Shown one piece after another: positions 1-9,077 of a stretch of DNA of 64,000 bases. The notes beneath the pieces were generated by a model that saw only the letters and a program-made list of their open reading frames with translations, did not search any database and was not told the origin of the DNA. The position numbers and the translations under genes were made by a program. Within the stretch, counting starts at the first letter, position 1. Every line of letters starts with the position of its first letter. This DNA comes from Sphingobacterium thalpophilum (GTDB lineage Bacteria; Bacteroidota; Bacteroidia; Sphingobacteriales; Sphingobacteriaceae), in assembly GCF_901482695.1 (NCBI RefSeq), contig NZ_LR590484.1:3100001-3164000 (forward strand), read 5' to 3'.

Positions 1-1959
1 ATGAGCGAAGAAAAGAAAAATGCATCCACCTACTCGGCCGATAATATTCAGGTATTAGAGGGTTTAGAGGCGGTTCGTAAGCGTCCATCCATGTATATTG
101 GTGATACCGGTGTCAAAGGACTGCACCATTTGGTATACGAGGTAGTAGACAATTCAATCGACGAAGCTGTAGCAGGGTATTGTACAGAGATTTTTGTTAC
201 GATTCATAAAGACAACTCCATTTCAGTACGGGACAACGGTCGTGGTATCCCTACAGGAATTAACAAAAAAGAAAACAAATCAGCTCTGGAGCTTGTGATG
301 ACGGTATTGCACGCTGGTGGTAAATTTGATAAGGATACCTACAAAGTTTCGGGCGGTCTGCATGGTGTAGGGGTGTCTTGTGTCAACGCATTATCCACTC
401 ATTTAAAAGCTGAAGTACATCGCGAAGGAAAGATATTCCAGCAGGAATACGAAATCGGTAAGCCGATGTACGATGTGAAAGAAGTCGGCGTATCTGATAA
501 AACAGGTACTATTGTAACATTTCATCCTGATCCGACGATCTTTACGCAGACCACGGTATACAATTATGACACCTTGGCCAACCGTCTCCGTGAACTGGCC
601 TTTTTGAATAAAGGCGTCAGCTTAACGCTGGAAGACGAACGTGAAGCCAATGATGACGGCTCCGAAAAGAAAGAAACATTTTATTCTGAGGGCGGTCTTA
701 AAGAATTTGTCAAGTTTCTAGATGGCACTCGTCAGGCCCTCATACCAGAACCAATCTATGTAGAAGGCATTAAACAGGGGATTCCTGTGGAACTAGCGCT
801 ACAGTATAACGATACCTATTCGGAGAATGTGCATTCTTATGTTAATAATATCAACACCATTGAAGGGGGATCACACGTGGCGGGTTTCCGCCGTGGTCTG
901 ACACGGACTTTAAAAGCATATGCGGATAAGTCAGGTTTGCTTAAGAACTTAAAGGTTGAAATCACTGGGGATGATTTCCGTGAGGGATTGACCGCTGTTA
1001 TTTCTGTTAAAGTTGCCGAACCTCAATTTGAAGGTCAAACGAAAACCAAATTGGGTAACTCTGAAGTAATGGGAGCGGTTGATGTCGCTGTAGGAGAAAT
1101 TTTGGGTGTCTATCTGGAAGAAAACCCCCGTGAAGCGAAAGCCATTGTCCAAAAGGTGGTGATTGCCGCTCAGGCGCGCGCGGCTGCTCGCAAAGCCCGA
1201 GACCTCGTACAGCGCAAGACCGTGATGGGAGGATCTGGATTACCCGGTAAATTGGCAGACTGCCAAGATAATGACCCCACAAAATGTGAAATTTATTTTG
1301 TCGAGGGAGATTCCGCCGGTGGTACTGCCAAGTCCGGGCGCGATAGAAAACATCAAGCCATTATGCCATTGCGCGGTAAGATCCTGAACGTGGAGAAAGC
1401 AATGGAACATAAGATCTACGAAAATGAAGAGATCAAAAACATGTTTACCGCTTTAGGAGTGAGTGTCGGGACGCCAGAAGATGCAAAAGCGCTGAATCTG
1501 GAAAAATTACGTTATCACCGCATCATTATTATGACCGATGCGGACGTGGATGGTTCGCACATTACTACACTGATTTTGACTTTCTATTTTAGGTATATGA
1601 AAGAGCTAATCGAAAGAGGGTATGTATACATCGCAACACCTCCGCTGTACTTGGTGAAAAAAGGAAAAGAACATGAGTATGCCTGGAATGAAGATCAGCG
1701 CATCAATGCTATTCAACGGTTAAAAGGTACAGGTAAAGAAGACAGCGTTCATGTACAGCGTTATAAAGGTCTGGGAGAGATGAATGCAGAACAGCTCTGG
1801 GAAACCACGATGAATCCTGAAACACGTACCCTGCGTCAGGTCACCATTGAAAATGCAGCTGAATGTGACCGTATTTTCTCCATGCTGATGGGCGATGAGG
1901 TTGCTCCCCGACGTGAATTTATAGAAAAAAATGCGCGTTACGCGAAGATCGATATCTAG
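1..1959 (+). CDS. gyrB: DNA gyrase subunit B
   Basis: ATPase subunit of type II topoisomerase, which introduces negative supercoils together with GyrA. The 652-aa product shows the GHKL ATPase signatures in order (EVVDNSIDEAVAGY near residue 45, GLHGVGVSCVNALS near 120), then the TOPRIM metal-binding motifs EGDSAGG (near 437) and DADVDGSH (near 515), and the C-terminal GyrB segment with QRYKGLGEMN. The length matches the short form that lacks the roughly 170-residue TOPRIM insertion of the E. coli enzyme. It starts with ATG at the first base of the window, so its promoter is not visible. A good terminator follows, so it appears to be transcribed alone. ParE is the main alternative, but the sequence reads as a typical Bacteroidota GyrB. 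Confidence 0.96.
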   Translation: MSEEKKNASTYSADNIQVLEGLEAVRKRPSMYIGDTGVKGLHHLVYEVVDNSIDEAVAGYCTEIFVTIHKDNSISVRDNGRGIPTGINKKENKSALELVMTVLHAGGKFDKDTYKVSGGLHGVGVSCVNALSTHLKAEVHREGKIFQQEYEIGKPMYDVKEVGVSDKTGTIVTFHPDPTIFTQTTVYNYDTLANRLRELAFLNKGVSLTLEDEREANDDGSEKKETFYSEGGLKEFVKFLDGTRQALIPEPIYVEGIKQGIPVELALQYNDTYSENVHSYVNNINTIEGGSHVAGFRRGLTRTLKAYADKSGLLKNLKVEITGDDFREGLTAVISVKVAEPQFEGQTKTKLGNSEVMGAVDVAVGEILGVYLEENPREAKAIVQKVVIAAQARAAARKARDLVQRKTVMGGSGLPGKLADCQDNDPTKCEIYFVEGDSAGGTAKSGRDRKHQAIMPLRGKILNVEKAMEHKIYENEEIKNMFTALGVSVGTPEDAKALNLEKLRYHRIIIMTDADVDGSHITTLILTFYFRYMKELIERGYVYIATPPLYLVKKGKEHEYAWNEDQRINAIQRLKGTGKEDSVHVQRYKGLGEMNAEQLWETTMNPETRTLRQVTIENAAECDRIFSMLMGDEVAPRREFIEKNARYAKIDI

Positions 1960-1982
1960 TATCGTTTCTTAAATAAAATAAA

Positions 1983-2016
1983 AAGGCTTGAGAAATTTTT
2001 CATCAAGCCTTTTTTT
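1983..2016 (+). terminator. Terminator after gyrB
   Basis: A 9-bp perfect stem (AAGGCTTGA pairing with TCAAGCCTT) with an 11-nt loop is followed by a run of T. It lies 23 bp after the gyrB stop codon. Confidence 0.85.
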
Positions 2017-2118
2017 ATTGTGTTTAATTTTCTAACTTCATAGTGAAGAATCATTATCATGCCGAGATATATGCTTCTTATTTAAGCCAACACGTAGCCA
2101 ATATGAATAAGACCTGTT

Positions 2119-4155
2119 ATGAACTATTGCAGCAAAACTTTGCTCATCATAGGTTGTTTTGTTGGATCAACCTGTATGGCGCAAGCACAAGAGAACATCA
2201 ATCCTGAAGAGTTATTTGAAAGCTTGTCGGAAGAACTTCCTGAAGATACCGACTTAAGCGAAATCAGCGAAAAATGGTATTACTATCTAAAACATCCTAT
2301 TGATCTCAATAAGACCGATGGAACAGCATTAAACGAGTTGCAGTTTCTCAACCCTTTGCTGTTGCAGCGTATCCTGGAGCATCGTCAGGTTTCCGGCAAT
2401 TTTATTCACGTACTGGAACTGCAGTCGATTGAGGGCTTTGATGCGAGGTTGGTAAATCTATTGCTTCCGTTTGTCCGTGTGGGAGAAACGAGCCCACTGA
2501 AAGACGCTAAATTAAGGGATTTTTCCCATGAGCTGATAATCCGCTATGGGAAGCTTCTCGAAAAAGCAAAAGGATACCAGATCACCGATACGAGCAGGTC
2601 CCGCTACCTTGGCGATGCTAATAAATATGCGGTCCGGTACCGGGCGGCGCTTAAAGACAAGATCCGACTGGCGATCAATATGGAAAAAGATGCTGGCGAA
2701 CCTTTTTTTTCGGGTAAGCAAAAATTGGGATTCGATTTCTACAGTGTGAGTTTAGCCGTAAAGAAAGCCGGCCGCATAAACAATCTCATTGTCGGAGATT
2801 ATGCCCTGCAATTCGGGCAGGGTATCAGCATGTGGAACGGTCTAAGCTTCGGCAAGGGTGGGCTTGTACAGAACACCGCCCGGCAGGGCATAGGCGCCAA
2901 ACAGTATACCTCACTGAATGAAACCAATTTTATGCGTGGCTTGACAGCAACTATACAGCTACAGCCATTGGAGATTACTCCTTACTTTTCTTATCGATCT
3001 ATTGATGGCAATGTTACGGATCAGGATGGGGAGCGTATCATTAAGACTATCGCGGTGTCAGGATTGCACCGCACGCCTACAGAACTTCGCTACCGGAATG
3101 CTGCCCATCAGATGACTTACGGAATAAATATACTGTGGCGCTACAACCGCATGAAAATCGGTGTCAATGTCAATCAATCCCAATTGGATGCCATTAAAGT
3201 AAAAGGGAGTGGTCTAAGGCAACAATACGATTTTGAAGGAGACTTATTGCGGAATGTTTCTTTATATACAAACTATACGTTTCGCAACTTACATCTATTT
3301 GGCGAGTTCGCAAGTAGTCTCGATGGAGGGACCGCCTGGTTGTTCGGAACGATTATGAGCTTACATCCACGTCTATCCTCCGTGTTGCTGATCCGCGATT
3401 ACAAGAGGAATTTCCATACGTTCTATGGACAGGGATTTGGTGAATCGAGTAATACTGCAAATGAGCAGGGCGCTTACATCGGCCTTACTTATCAGCTTGC
3501 AAGAAAACTCCTCTGGTCCAACTATGTGGACATATTCAGATTTCCCGAGGCCAGATATCAAGCAGACACAAGCTCGTCAGGAGCTGATATTTTTAGTCAG
3601 CTCACATATATGTGGTATAAAAAAGGCCAGCTTTCTCTCCGGTACCGCAACCGGCTGAAACAGGTAAATTACTCCGGAGAAGGAAATACCGAAACAGGAC
3701 TGGTGAATACGGCAAAACAACAAGTGAGACTCGAATTTCAGTATAAATTGGACCGTGTATGGACCATCCGTACACGCGCAGAGGCCAATCTGTATCAAAA
3801 AGAATATGAAGAAAACACCTTCGGATACTTATTTTACCAGGACATTTTCTGGAAGCCCTCCGCTGGCAAAATTCAGCTGAATTCAAGGGTGGCGTATTTT
3901 CAGACAGACAGCTACGACAACCGCATGTATGCATACGAGAATGACGTACTTTATGGATCTAGCTTTGGCATGTATACCGCAACGGGCTGGCGGACCTACA
4001 TGAACGTACGGTACCGCGTCGGTAATCGTCTAGATATATGGGCAAAATATGGGGTATACTTTTACCCGGGGATGGAGACGATCGGATCAGGGCTAGATGA
4101 GATCAATGGCGGCCGAAAATCGGAAATCAAGATACAGTTAAGGTGGCAGCTATGA
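2119..4155 (+). CDS. Helix-hairpin-helix outer-membrane-type protein
   Basis: A 678-aa protein with an N-terminal signal peptide (cleavage likely after AQA, residues 21-23). Residues about 59-121 resemble a ComEA-type helix-hairpin-helix DNA-binding domain (DLNKTDGTALNELQFL, then a second hairpin ending in LLPFV). The remaining 550 residues are rich in alternating aromatic and polar beta-strand-like segments and end in a strand-like tail (IKIQLRWQL), which suggests a membrane beta-barrel. Its stop codon overlaps the start of comEC (ATGA), so the two are co-translated. HHH domains bind DNA non-specifically; a role in DNA handling at the outer membrane next to ComEC is inference. The start is ATG 2119; an ATG at 2103 is out of frame. 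Confidence 0.75.
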   Translation: MNYCSKTLLIIGCFVGSTCMAQAQENINPEELFESLSEELPEDTDLSEISEKWYYYLKHPIDLNKTDGTALNELQFLNPLLLQRILEHRQVSGNFIHVLELQSIEGFDARLVNLLLPFVRVGETSPLKDAKLRDFSHELIIRYGKLLEKAKGYQITDTSRSRYLGDANKYAVRYRAALKDKIRLAINMEKDAGEPFFSGKQKLGFDFYSVSLAVKKAGRINNLIVGDYALQFGQGISMWNGLSFGKGGLVQNTARQGIGAKQYTSLNETNFMRGLTATIQLQPLEITPYFSYRSIDGNVTDQDGERIIKTIAVSGLHRTPTELRYRNAAHQMTYGINILWRYNRMKIGVNVNQSQLDAIKVKGSGLRQQYDFEGDLLRNVSLYTNYTFRNLHLFGEFASSLDGGTAWLFGTIMSLHPRLSSVLLIRDYKRNFHTFYGQGFGESSNTANEQGAYIGLTYQLARKLLWSNYVDIFRFPEARYQADTSSSGADIFSQLTYMWYKKGQLSLRYRNRLKQVNYSGEGNTETGLVNTAKQQVRLEFQYKLDRVWTIRTRAEANLYQKEYEENTFGYLFYQDIFWKPSAGKIQLNSRVAYFQTDSYDNRMYAYENDVLYGSSFGMYTATGWRTYMNVRYRVGNRLDIWAKYGVYFYPGMETIGSGLDEINGGRKSEIKIQLRWQL

Positions 4156-6239
4156 GTGATTTAAGTTTCGATCAAACGCTGGAGCGAGTTCCATTACTGA
4201 AGATCGCGATTGTATACGTTATGGCGCTGCTTGTGGCGCCGCTGTTTAGGTTTGATCTGGTATCCTTTTTATATCTGAAGTCTGGGCTGCAGGTCGTGGC
4301 GCTGCTGACAGTGTGCTGTTATTTTCTAGGTAGTCGACCGCTGGGACGCTGTTATCCGATATTTTATTATATCGTTATTCTACTGTTTGGAGTCTGGCAA
4401 TATTGGCGTAATGACCCTCGTTATGTCAAAGATCATTTTTCGCATTTTAATCTCGATAGCTATGTCGTCGAGGTGAATGAGGAACCGAAAGTGAAATCTG
4501 ACTTCATCCGGTTCTCCGCGCAAGTTACCGGTGGATATATGCAGGGCAATTTTATCGCTTTAAAGGGTAAGATGATGGTGAGCCTCCGCGACACATCCAA
4601 AAACTTTCTGCAATATGGAGACAAGCTATGGTTACAAGGCCGTGCAAAAGTTGTAGATCCCCCTTATAATCCTATGCAGTTTGATTATCGTGGCTATTTA
4701 AATAAATCGGATATCCATCATCAGCTTTTTCTGAAATCCGGACAATATAGAATTGTTGGGTCAGCTTTGCCCAGCTATTTTGATATCAGGGGAATGGCGT
4801 TGCGGATCCGCCAGCACTTTCTGATGAAGTTGTATCCTTATTTCTCCGAGGAACAGTATTTTTCAATAGCCGCAGCATTGTTGTACGGTTTCCGGAGCGA
4901 TATCAGCGAAGATAATATCCGTGCGTTTACCAATACCGGCACCATTCACGTGCTGAGCGTTTCGGGTATGCATGTGGCTATACTTTTCGGATTTCTATCG
5001 CTAATTTTTAAACGGATCAACTGGCGGGGGCCAGCCTCATGGCTGCCCTTTCTACTGACTCTCTTGATTATCTGGTCTTATGCATTTATTGCTGGATTGG
5101 ATCCCCCCATAGCCAGAGCGGCCATCATGATCAGTTTCATCGTATGTGCCGAACACTTTAGACGAAGCCGTTCTACGTTCAATACCTTGATAGCGGCTGC
5201 ACTACTTATTCTGATCTGTGCCCCCCGTTCCATCATGGATGTTGGCTTTCAGCTCTCCTTTCTAGCCGTACTCGGTATGACCCTGCTTATTCCGATTTTC
5301 GAACGGGTCATAGTGGTCACAAGTCCTGTGGTCCGCTTTCTAAGGGACACATTCAGTATTTCCATCGCTGCCCAGCTGCTGACAACACCACTCAGTCTCT
5401 ATTATTTTGGTCAGTTTCCCACCTATTTTCTATTTGCCAACCTGCTTGTCGACTTTCCGTCCAGCCTGATTATGTACCTCGGTTTCGTGATGACCGTCAG
5501 CCCATTGGAGTGGCTCAACCATATGCTGGGTGATGTTTTAGAGTATCTGATTGCGGTAATATTATCTTGTTTAAAGTATATTGAGCGCTTAGCATTTTCG
5601 ACAGTAAGGTATGATATCATCGATATCGGTTTTCTACTGCTTTCCTACTTCGCTATCTTTTTGCTGCTATATGCGTATCAATGGAGAGATAAGAAATACG
5701 CTTATCTAGGCCTTTTTTGTATAGTCGCAATGCTGCTGATCGATCTCCATGATCGTACAACGAAGATCGATAGTGAACAATTTCGGGTTTATAATACCCG
5801 AAATGAGCTGACCATAGCCTACTTCAGGCACCGGAGAGGGCTGGTCTATAGTACCTTTGATTCTTTACAGCATACTGCCCTGCAATATGCTTGCGGACGG
5901 GAGATTTCTGCGCTGACAGCGGGCGATCAAATCCAGTTTATCCCTTTGACCAACGATAGGCGAAAAAATTATTTGATCTCCCTTCCTATAGGTAAAATAG
6001 CCGTTATCGAGCAGCGCAGTGATCGGCTTCCGCAGGCTGATTTGGCCATTGTCCGAAAGAACGCCGTCAAAGAGCTATCCATTCTCATTGGGCAAATCAG
6101 ACCCAAACTGATTATCGTTGATGGATCCAATTCCTTGAGGTATGTACAGCAGACAAAGACTGAACTTGACAGTTTGGGTGTATCCTATTATATCTTAAAA
6201 GATAATTTTGCGTATGTTTGGAATAAGGAGAACTTATGA
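4152..6239 (+). CDS. comEC: ComEC/Rec2-family membrane protein
   Basis: A polytopic inner-membrane protein of the ComEC/Rec2 family, which forms the channel that moves single-stranded DNA into the cytoplasm in competent bacteria. The N-terminal third has membrane segments and a soluble DUF4131-like region. The central Competence domain is visible (LLYGFRSDIS, then TGTIHVLSVSGMHVAILFG, then SYAFIAGLDPPIARAAIM), followed by more membrane helices. The roughly 190-residue tail shows no HxHxDH motif, so the metallo-beta-lactamase domain of Bacillus ComEC is absent or degenerate, as is common in this phylum. ATG 4152 overlaps the upstream stop (ATGA) and has AAGGTGG just ahead, so it is preferred over GTG 4143. 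The 3' end overlaps recQ by ATGA. Confidence 0.88.
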   Translation: MSDLSFDQTLERVPLLKIAIVYVMALLVAPLFRFDLVSFLYLKSGLQVVALLTVCCYFLGSRPLGRCYPIFYYIVILLFGVWQYWRNDPRYVKDHFSHFNLDSYVVEVNEEPKVKSDFIRFSAQVTGGYMQGNFIALKGKMMVSLRDTSKNFLQYGDKLWLQGRAKVVDPPYNPMQFDYRGYLNKSDIHHQLFLKSGQYRIVGSALPSYFDIRGMALRIRQHFLMKLYPYFSEEQYFSIAAALLYGFRSDISEDNIRAFTNTGTIHVLSVSGMHVAILFGFLSLIFKRINWRGPASWLPFLLTLLIIWSYAFIAGLDPPIARAAIMISFIVCAEHFRRSRSTFNTLIAAALLILICAPRSIMDVGFQLSFLAVLGMTLLIPIFERVIVVTSPVVRFLRDTFSISIAAQLLTTPLSLYYFGQFPTYFLFANLLVDFPSSLIMYLGFVMTVSPLEWLNHMLGDVLEYLIAVILSCLKYIERLAFSTVRYDIIDIGFLLLSYFAIFLLLYAYQWRDKKYAYLGLFCIVAMLLIDLHDRTTKIDSEQFRVYNTRNELTIAYFRHRRGLVYSTFDSLQHTALQYACGREISALTAGDQIQFIPLTNDRRKNYLISLPIGKIAVIEQRSDRLPQADLAIVRKNAVKELSILIGQIRPKLIIVDGSNSLRYVQQTKTELDSLGVSYYILKDNFAYVWNKENL

Positions 6240-8137
6240 CATTAGATAGTCTATCCATCTTAAGACAATATTGGGGATTTGAATCCTTCCGACCTTTACA
6301 GGAGGAAATCATCCAATCGGTCATGTCGGGTAAAGATACCCTGGCCCTTTTGCCAACTGGCGGGGGAAAGTCTATTTGTTTTCAGGTGCCGGCTCTGATG
6401 AAAGAAGGGATATGCATTGTTGTTACCCCACTTATTGCCCTGATGAAAGACCAGGTCGAACATCTGCAAAAAAATGGTATTCAGGCAGTGGCGATTTATT
6501 CCGGAATGAAAAAACGGGAAGTGGATATTACCTTAGACAATTGTGTCTACGGGCAGATCAAGTTTTTGTATCTTTCGCCCGAACGGCTTTATAGTGATTT
6601 GGTCAGGGAGCGTATACGTTATATGAAGGTTAATCTGTTTGCTGTTGATGAAGCACATTGCATCTCCCAATGGGGCTATGATTTCCGCCCGCCGTATCTG
6701 GAATTGGCCAGGCTCAGAGAACTGCATCCCGACGTCCCCTTCTTGGCCCTGACGGCAACAGCAACAGAGCGGGTTATTGCTGATATACAGCGCAAGCTAG
6801 GTTTTCCGGCGTCGAATGTGTTTGTCAAAAGTTTCTTGCGGGACAATTTGGCGTATATGGCAATCGAGGAGGAAGATAAGATGGGACGCATGGTGCGTAT
6901 TATCCATAAGCTGGGCGGCTCTGGTATCGTTTATGTCAGAAATCGCAGAGAGACACTGGAAATCGCCCGAATATTGATCAACAATGGTATCTCGTCAGAT
7001 TATTATCATGCAGGCCTGCCCGGGCCGGAACGGGACCAAAAGCAAGATGCCTGGATGAATAACAATATTCGTGTTATTGTTGCGACCAACGCCTTTGGAA
7101 TGGGGATCGATAAGCCTGATGTGCGATTTGTGATCCATCTGGATCTACCTGACTCCTTAGAAGCCTATTATCAAGAGGCTGGTAGGGCAGGACGGGACGG
7201 AAAAAAAGCTTATCCGGTCATTCTCTACCAGAAAAATGATGAACAAAAATTGCTTGACACGCTGCAGGTAAGTTTTCCGGATATTCCTTTTATCCAGCAG
7301 AGTTATCATTACCTATGTAACCACTTCCAGATTCCCTATGGGGCTGGAGCAGGGATTACCGTGGATTTTGATGTAGTTACATTTGCGAAGAAGTATCAGC
7401 TGCCGTTGGTTCCGGTAATGAACGCGCTGAAGTTTCTGGAACGTGATGGCTGGCTCACGTTGTCCGAAGCAGTAACAATACCTTCACGGTTTAAATTTGA
7501 AATAGATCATACCGAACTGTACAAGGTGCAGGTACAATATGCAAAATATGATAAATTGATCAAGGCAATTTTGCGTACCTATGGTGGTGTATTTGAAAAT
7601 TATATTCTGATCAATGAATATGAGTTTGCCAACAAGCTGGGGATACCTTATGCAAAGGTTGTCGAACTGTTAAAGTCCTTGGAAGGATTGGAGATAGCAA
7701 GCTATCTGCCGTCTACTGACGCTCCACAGCTAACTTTTTTACAGAATCGCGTTGACTATAAACACTTGCATATCGATCATGTTTTTATCCGCGAACGCCA
7801 TCAGGTAAAAGAAGATCAGGTCAATGGAATGATTGGTTATATCGAAAAGTCACATTGCCGTAGTCAGTCTTTGCTGCTTTATTTCGGAGAAAAGAATGCA
7901 GGATTTTGTCAGGTCTGTGACCTGTGCCTGATTCGGAATCATCAGGAAAACCAGCGAGCAAAAATCAAGCAAGAAGTTAAAGTCAGCTTATTGGCCGGAC
8001 CCAAAAACCTGCATGATCTTGTCGGTGGTCTGACGGTTGGCTCGGAAAAAAGAAGAATAGAGATTATTCGTGAGCTACTTGACGCTGAGGTCATCCGTCT
8101 GGAGGCAAATCTCTATTCCTGGAACACCTTATTCTGA
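6236..8137 (+). CDS. recQ: RecQ-family ATP-dependent DNA helicase
   Basis: A 3'-5' superfamily 2 DNA helicase of 633 aa. Visible motifs are the Q-motif/GFESFRPLQ start, Walker A (PTGGGKS, 40-46), DEAH (138-141) followed by CISQWGYDFRPPY, motif VI (QEAGRAGRDG), and a zinc site with Cys residues near 560-581 (CRSQ...CQVCDLC). The C-terminal HRDC domain is not evident, so it is a RecQ core enzyme with a short winged-helix tail. The gene starts inside the comEC stop (ATGA), giving a three-gene unit with the helix-hairpin-helix protein and ComEC. This coupling suggests that incoming or recombining single-stranded DNA is processed together, but that is inference. Its stop abuts the stop of the convergent sulfurtransferase gene with no space for a terminator. 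Confidence 0.92.
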   Translation: MTLDSLSILRQYWGFESFRPLQEEIIQSVMSGKDTLALLPTGGGKSICFQVPALMKEGICIVVTPLIALMKDQVEHLQKNGIQAVAIYSGMKKREVDITLDNCVYGQIKFLYLSPERLYSDLVRERIRYMKVNLFAVDEAHCISQWGYDFRPPYLELARLRELHPDVPFLALTATATERVIADIQRKLGFPASNVFVKSFLRDNLAYMAIEEEDKMGRMVRIIHKLGGSGIVYVRNRRETLEIARILINNGISSDYYHAGLPGPERDQKQDAWMNNNIRVIVATNAFGMGIDKPDVRFVIHLDLPDSLEAYYQEAGRAGRDGKKAYPVILYQKNDEQKLLDTLQVSFPDIPFIQQSYHYLCNHFQIPYGAGAGITVDFDVVTFAKKYQLPLVPVMNALKFLERDGWLTLSEAVTIPSRFKFEIDHTELYKVQVQYAKYDKLIKAILRTYGGVFENYILINEYEFANKLGIPYAKVVELLKSLEGLEIASYLPSTDAPQLTFLQNRVDYKHLHIDHVFIRERHQVKEDQVNGMIGYIEKSHCRSQSLLLYFGEKNAGFCQVCDLCLIRNHQENQRAKIKQEVKVSLLAGPKNLHDLVGGLTVGSEKRRIEIIRELLDAEVIRLEANLYSWNTLF

Positions 8138-8977
8138 TTATTTTTCTGTAGGAAGGTTTAGTTCCTCACGGCCCCATTCAGACCATGATCCATCGTAAAC
8201 GCGAATGTTGTGCTGCCCCGAAAGATAGCAGGCGAAAGCCAGTATGGAGGCGGTGATCCCAGAGCCACAGGTGAACACATGTTCTTTTTCCATTGTATTA
8301 AAATGCTCGAATTGTCGTTTTAATTCAGCGACATCCTTATAGCAAACACCGTCAAGTACTTCTTCAAAGGGTAGGTTTCTGGAATGGGGGATATGCCCAC
8401 CATTAAGCCCCTTACGCGGCTCAGCTACTAAACCATTAAAGCGTCCTTTGCTGCGGGCATCGAAGATACTGACTTCCGATGATCTATAATGTGCTAAAAT
8501 GTACTCTTTATCGGCATATAAGTTTTTTTGAAAATGCGCTTCAAAATTACCGTTTTTGATGTTCTCTTGATAGCTATTTACCAATGGATACTTTGCTTCT
8601 TTCCAGGCAGGAAGACCACCGTTTAGAATATATACCTGATTGAATCCCATTACCTTAAACATCCACCAGCCTCTTGGACTGGAATAGATACCCCATCGGT
8701 CGTATAAAACCACTGTGCTATCTTGATCAACGCCTAGGGCTCGCACACCGCGTTGAAAAACCTGTTCGGAAACCAAAGTATGTGGCAATTTAGAGGCAGG
8801 ATCGGAAAATTTTCCTTCAATGTCGAAAAATAGTGAATTGGGAAGTAATTCTAATGGAGCATCTTTTAACGATTGGCCAACCTTATCGATCGTGCAGTCG
8901 AGTAGGATGAGGTGGTCGTTTTTTGTTAGTGCCTCCTGAAGTTCCGCAGGGCTAATTAAGGCTGATTTGAATGACAT
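8138..8977 (-). CDS. sseA: Sulfurtransferase, 3-mercaptopyruvate type
   Basis: A two-domain rhodanese-fold enzyme that transfers sulfane sulfur from 3-mercaptopyruvate or thiosulfate to a thiol acceptor. The 279-aa product has an inactive N-terminal rhodanese domain (with DRWGIYSSPRGWWMF) and an active C-terminal domain whose catalytic loop reads CGSGITA. That loop favours mercaptopyruvate over thiosulfate (CRKGVTA is typical of the latter). The RKGLNGGHIPHSRNLPF segment is the usual linker motif. The start is set at ATG 8977 (MSFKSAL); an in-frame ATG at 9040 would add a hydrophobic stretch and would lie inside the rpsA terminator. It is convergent with recQ. Confidence 0.85.
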   Translation of the reverse strand: MSFKSALISPAELQEALTKNDHLILLDCTIDKVGQSLKDAPLELLPNSLFFDIEGKFSDPASKLPHTLVSEQVFQRGVRALGVDQDSTVVLYDRWGIYSSPRGWWMFKVMGFNQVYILNGGLPAWKEAKYPLVNSYQENIKNGNFEAHFQKNLYADKEYILAHYRSSEVSIFDARSKGRFNGLVAEPRKGLNGGHIPHSRNLPFEEVLDGVCYKDVAELKRQFEHFNTMEKEHVFTCGSGITASILAFACYLSGQHNIRVYDGSWSEWGREELNLPTEK

Positions 8978-9025
8978 AACAATAACACTTATAGACACAA
9001 ATTTACAAAGCAGACCGTTAAAAAC

Positions 9026-9059
9026 AAAGAGGCGGTCCATATGTGGACCGCCTCTTTTT
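9026..9059. terminator. Bidirectional terminator downstream of rpsA
   Basis: A 12-bp perfect GC-rich stem (AGAGGCGGTCCA at 9028-9039 pairing with 9044-9055) with a 4-nt loop, flanked by A and T runs on both sides. It lies between the rpsA stop and the sulfurtransferase start, so the two minus-strand genes are probably separate transcripts. Confidence 0.9.
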
Positions 9060-9077
9060 ATGGATTTAAATAGCTAA

